Translations under genes and position numbers: made by a program
Notes under the pieces: generated by a model
What the model was told of the DNA's origin: nothing
What the model saw: the letters and a program-made list of their open reading frames with translations, nothing else
Databases searched by the model: none
Shown here: positions 63,023 to 64,000 of the stretch, piece after piece
How the letters are laid out: each line of letters starts with the position of its first letter
How positions within the stretch are numbered: the first letter of the stretch is position 1
From: UBA7330 sp965243485
GTDB lineage: Bacteria > Bacteroidota > Bacteroidia > Cytophagales > Cyclobacteriaceae
Length of the DNA: 64,000 bases
Assembly: GCA_965243485.1 (NCBI GenBank)
Contig: CBDEVP010000001.1
Span: 4,402,001-4,466,000, forward strand
Reading direction: 5' to 3'

Positions 63023-64000
63023 ATGCTTAAAAAATCATACCCAAAACTTAGCATCATTGTCTTTTTGCTTACCCTGATTTCCTGTCAAAAAAATGTTAAT
63101 GAGGTCATTGAATTGACGGAAGAAGAGAAGCGACTTCCGGAAAATGCATTGGTTGGATTTGATATCGCAGAGGGACTTGAAGCCACCCTCTTTGCCTATG
63201 AGCCCATGATCGTGAACCCTACCAATATGGATATCGATGCCAAAGGTCGTGTCTGGATTTGTGAGGGATATAACTATAGACCCATGCTAAATCCCGGAAA
63301 CCCGGTAAAGGACGAAGGCGACCGGATCGTGATCCTCGAAGACACTGATCAGGATGGAAAAGCTGATAAAAAGAAGGTGTTTTACCAGGGTAATGATGTA
63401 AATGCCGCTTTGGGTATAGCCGTTTTCGGGAATAAGATCATTGTCTCCCGAAGCCCGAACGTGCTGGTCTTCACCGATGAAGATGGGGATGATATCCCGG
63501 ATAAGAAAGAGATCCTTTTTACCAACCTGGGTGGTGAACATCACGATCACGCCGTTCATGCATTCGTTTTCGGACCTGATGGAAAACTGTATTTCAACAT
63601 GGGAAATGCCGGCGCCCAGATAGCTGACAGTGATGGCAATCAAATGAAAGACATCCATGGGATCGATATCATTGCTAATGGAAAGCCTTACCGGGAGGGC
63701 ATGATCTTTAAAACAGATTTTGAGGGATCTCAGATCGAAGTGCTGGGATATAATTTCAGAAACCCCTATGAATTGGCACTGGACTCCTACGGAAATATCT
63801 GGCAACCTGACAATGATGATGATGGTAACAAGGGTGTAAGGATCAACTTCATCATACCTTATGGAAACTATGGTTTTAAGGATGAGCTGACCGGTGCCAA
63901 CTGGAGGACAAGACGGACCGGCATGCATGAGGAGATACCTCTCAGACACTGGCATCAGAATGATCCGGGGGTTATTCCAAACCTGTTGCAAACCGGTGCT
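63023..64000 (+). CDS. membrane-bound dehydrogenase-type propeller lipoprotein, partial
   Basis: Truncated at the right edge; 326 residues visible from ATG 63023. Lipobox LTLISC, then NPTNMDIDAKGRVWICEGYNYRPML, DRIVILEDTDQDGKADKKKVF, and GGEHHDHAVHAFVFGPDGKLYFNMG with the repeated calcium-type loops and the HxxHAxH region of the large 'putative membrane-bound dehydrogenase' family, often followed by a haem-binding domain. The substrate cannot be told, and the cytochrome part, if any, is outside the window. Confidence 0.8.
   Translation, partial: MLKKSYPKLSIIVFLLTLISCQKNVNEVIELTEEEKRLPENALVGFDIAEGLEATLFAYEPMIVNPTNMDIDAKGRVWICEGYNYRPMLNPGNPVKDEGDRIVILEDTDQDGKADKKKVFYQGNDVNAALGIAVFGNKIIVSRSPNVLVFTDEDGDDIPDKKEILFTNLGGEHHDHAVHAFVFGPDGKLYFNMGNAGAQIADSDGNQMKDIHGIDIIANGKPYREGMIFKTDFEGSQIEVLGYNFRNPYELALDSYGNIWQPDNDDDGNKGVRINFIIPYGNYGFKDELTGANWRTRRTGMHEEIPLRHWHQNDPGVIPNLLQTGA

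Noticed and set aside
63287..63991. Long minus-strand open frame near the right edge
   Set aside because: The plus-strand frame from 63023 is a clear lipoprotein propeller; the minus frame is its shadow.

Overview
The window is a piece of a Bacteroidota chromosome, most likely a free-living, probably marine member of the Cytophagales. Evidence: a type IX secretion module (PorE-like OmpA protein, PorP/SprF protein and a 1465-residue protein with a gliding-type C-terminal sorting domain), a FecI/FecR/TonB-receptor trio, many lipoproteins, a two-component-regulator-propeller histidine kinase, and several TTG or otherwise weak starts. Gene order is dense and mostly collinear with no sign of a phage, insertion sequence, CRISPR array, rRNA or tRNA; I saw none of these.

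Layout. 1-1 kb: riboflavin genes (RibD C-terminal-like protein, truncated at the left edge, and ribA). 1-5 kb: an NAD(P)-binding epimerase-like protein, a secreted unknown, two tiny membrane proteins and a photolyase/cryptochrome. 5-14 kb: a run of minus-strand secreted or sensing proteins (sugar dehydrogenase, NTF2-like lipoprotein, CehA/McbA metallohydrolase-like, propeller histidine kinase, FG-GAP-like protein). 14-20 kb: histone-deacetylase-like hydrolase, cupin, possible Cys-His peptidase, cation/proton antiporter, FAD-linked sugar-lactone oxidase. 20-22.6 kb: a tight operon of flavin reductase, DUF2256 zinc-finger-like protein and a photolyase-related protein. 22.6-27 kb: small metabolic and regulatory genes. 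27-35 kb: two modular lipoproteins next to an ECF sigma/anti-sigma/TonB receptor operon. 35-44.5 kb: FNR-like reductase, SDR, then the T9SS trio. 44.5-50 kb: methyltransferase, a pair of overlapping membrane class III nucleotide cyclases, DEAD-box helicase. 50-55 kb: second OmpA/propeller protein, an XRE regulator with operator-like palindromes, ammonium transporter and PII protein. 55-64 kb: lactonase, serine biosynthesis operon (serC-serA-DUF1015), a cytochrome c-sugar dehydrogenase fusion, a DUF2490 protein, Tag glycosylase, and a dehydrogenase-like propeller protein cut by the right edge.

Most interesting signals. (1) The two adjacent cyclases have lost complementary halves of the class III active site: one lacks the first metal aspartate, the other lacks the transition-state Asn/Arg pair, so they look like an obligate heterodimer with one working site, a split analogue of the animal transmembrane C1/C2 arrangement. 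(2) The 20-22.6 kb operon encodes a homologue of the iron-sulphur bacterial photolyases in which all four cluster cysteines are replaced, coupled by overlapping codons to a flavin reductase. (3) The XRE regulator is preceded by two near-identical palindromic blocks. (4) A Na+/H+ antiporter carries Gly where the family has its essential ND-motif Asp. (5) Two modular lipoproteins built from the same disulphide-type repeat sit beside a Fec-like signalling system.
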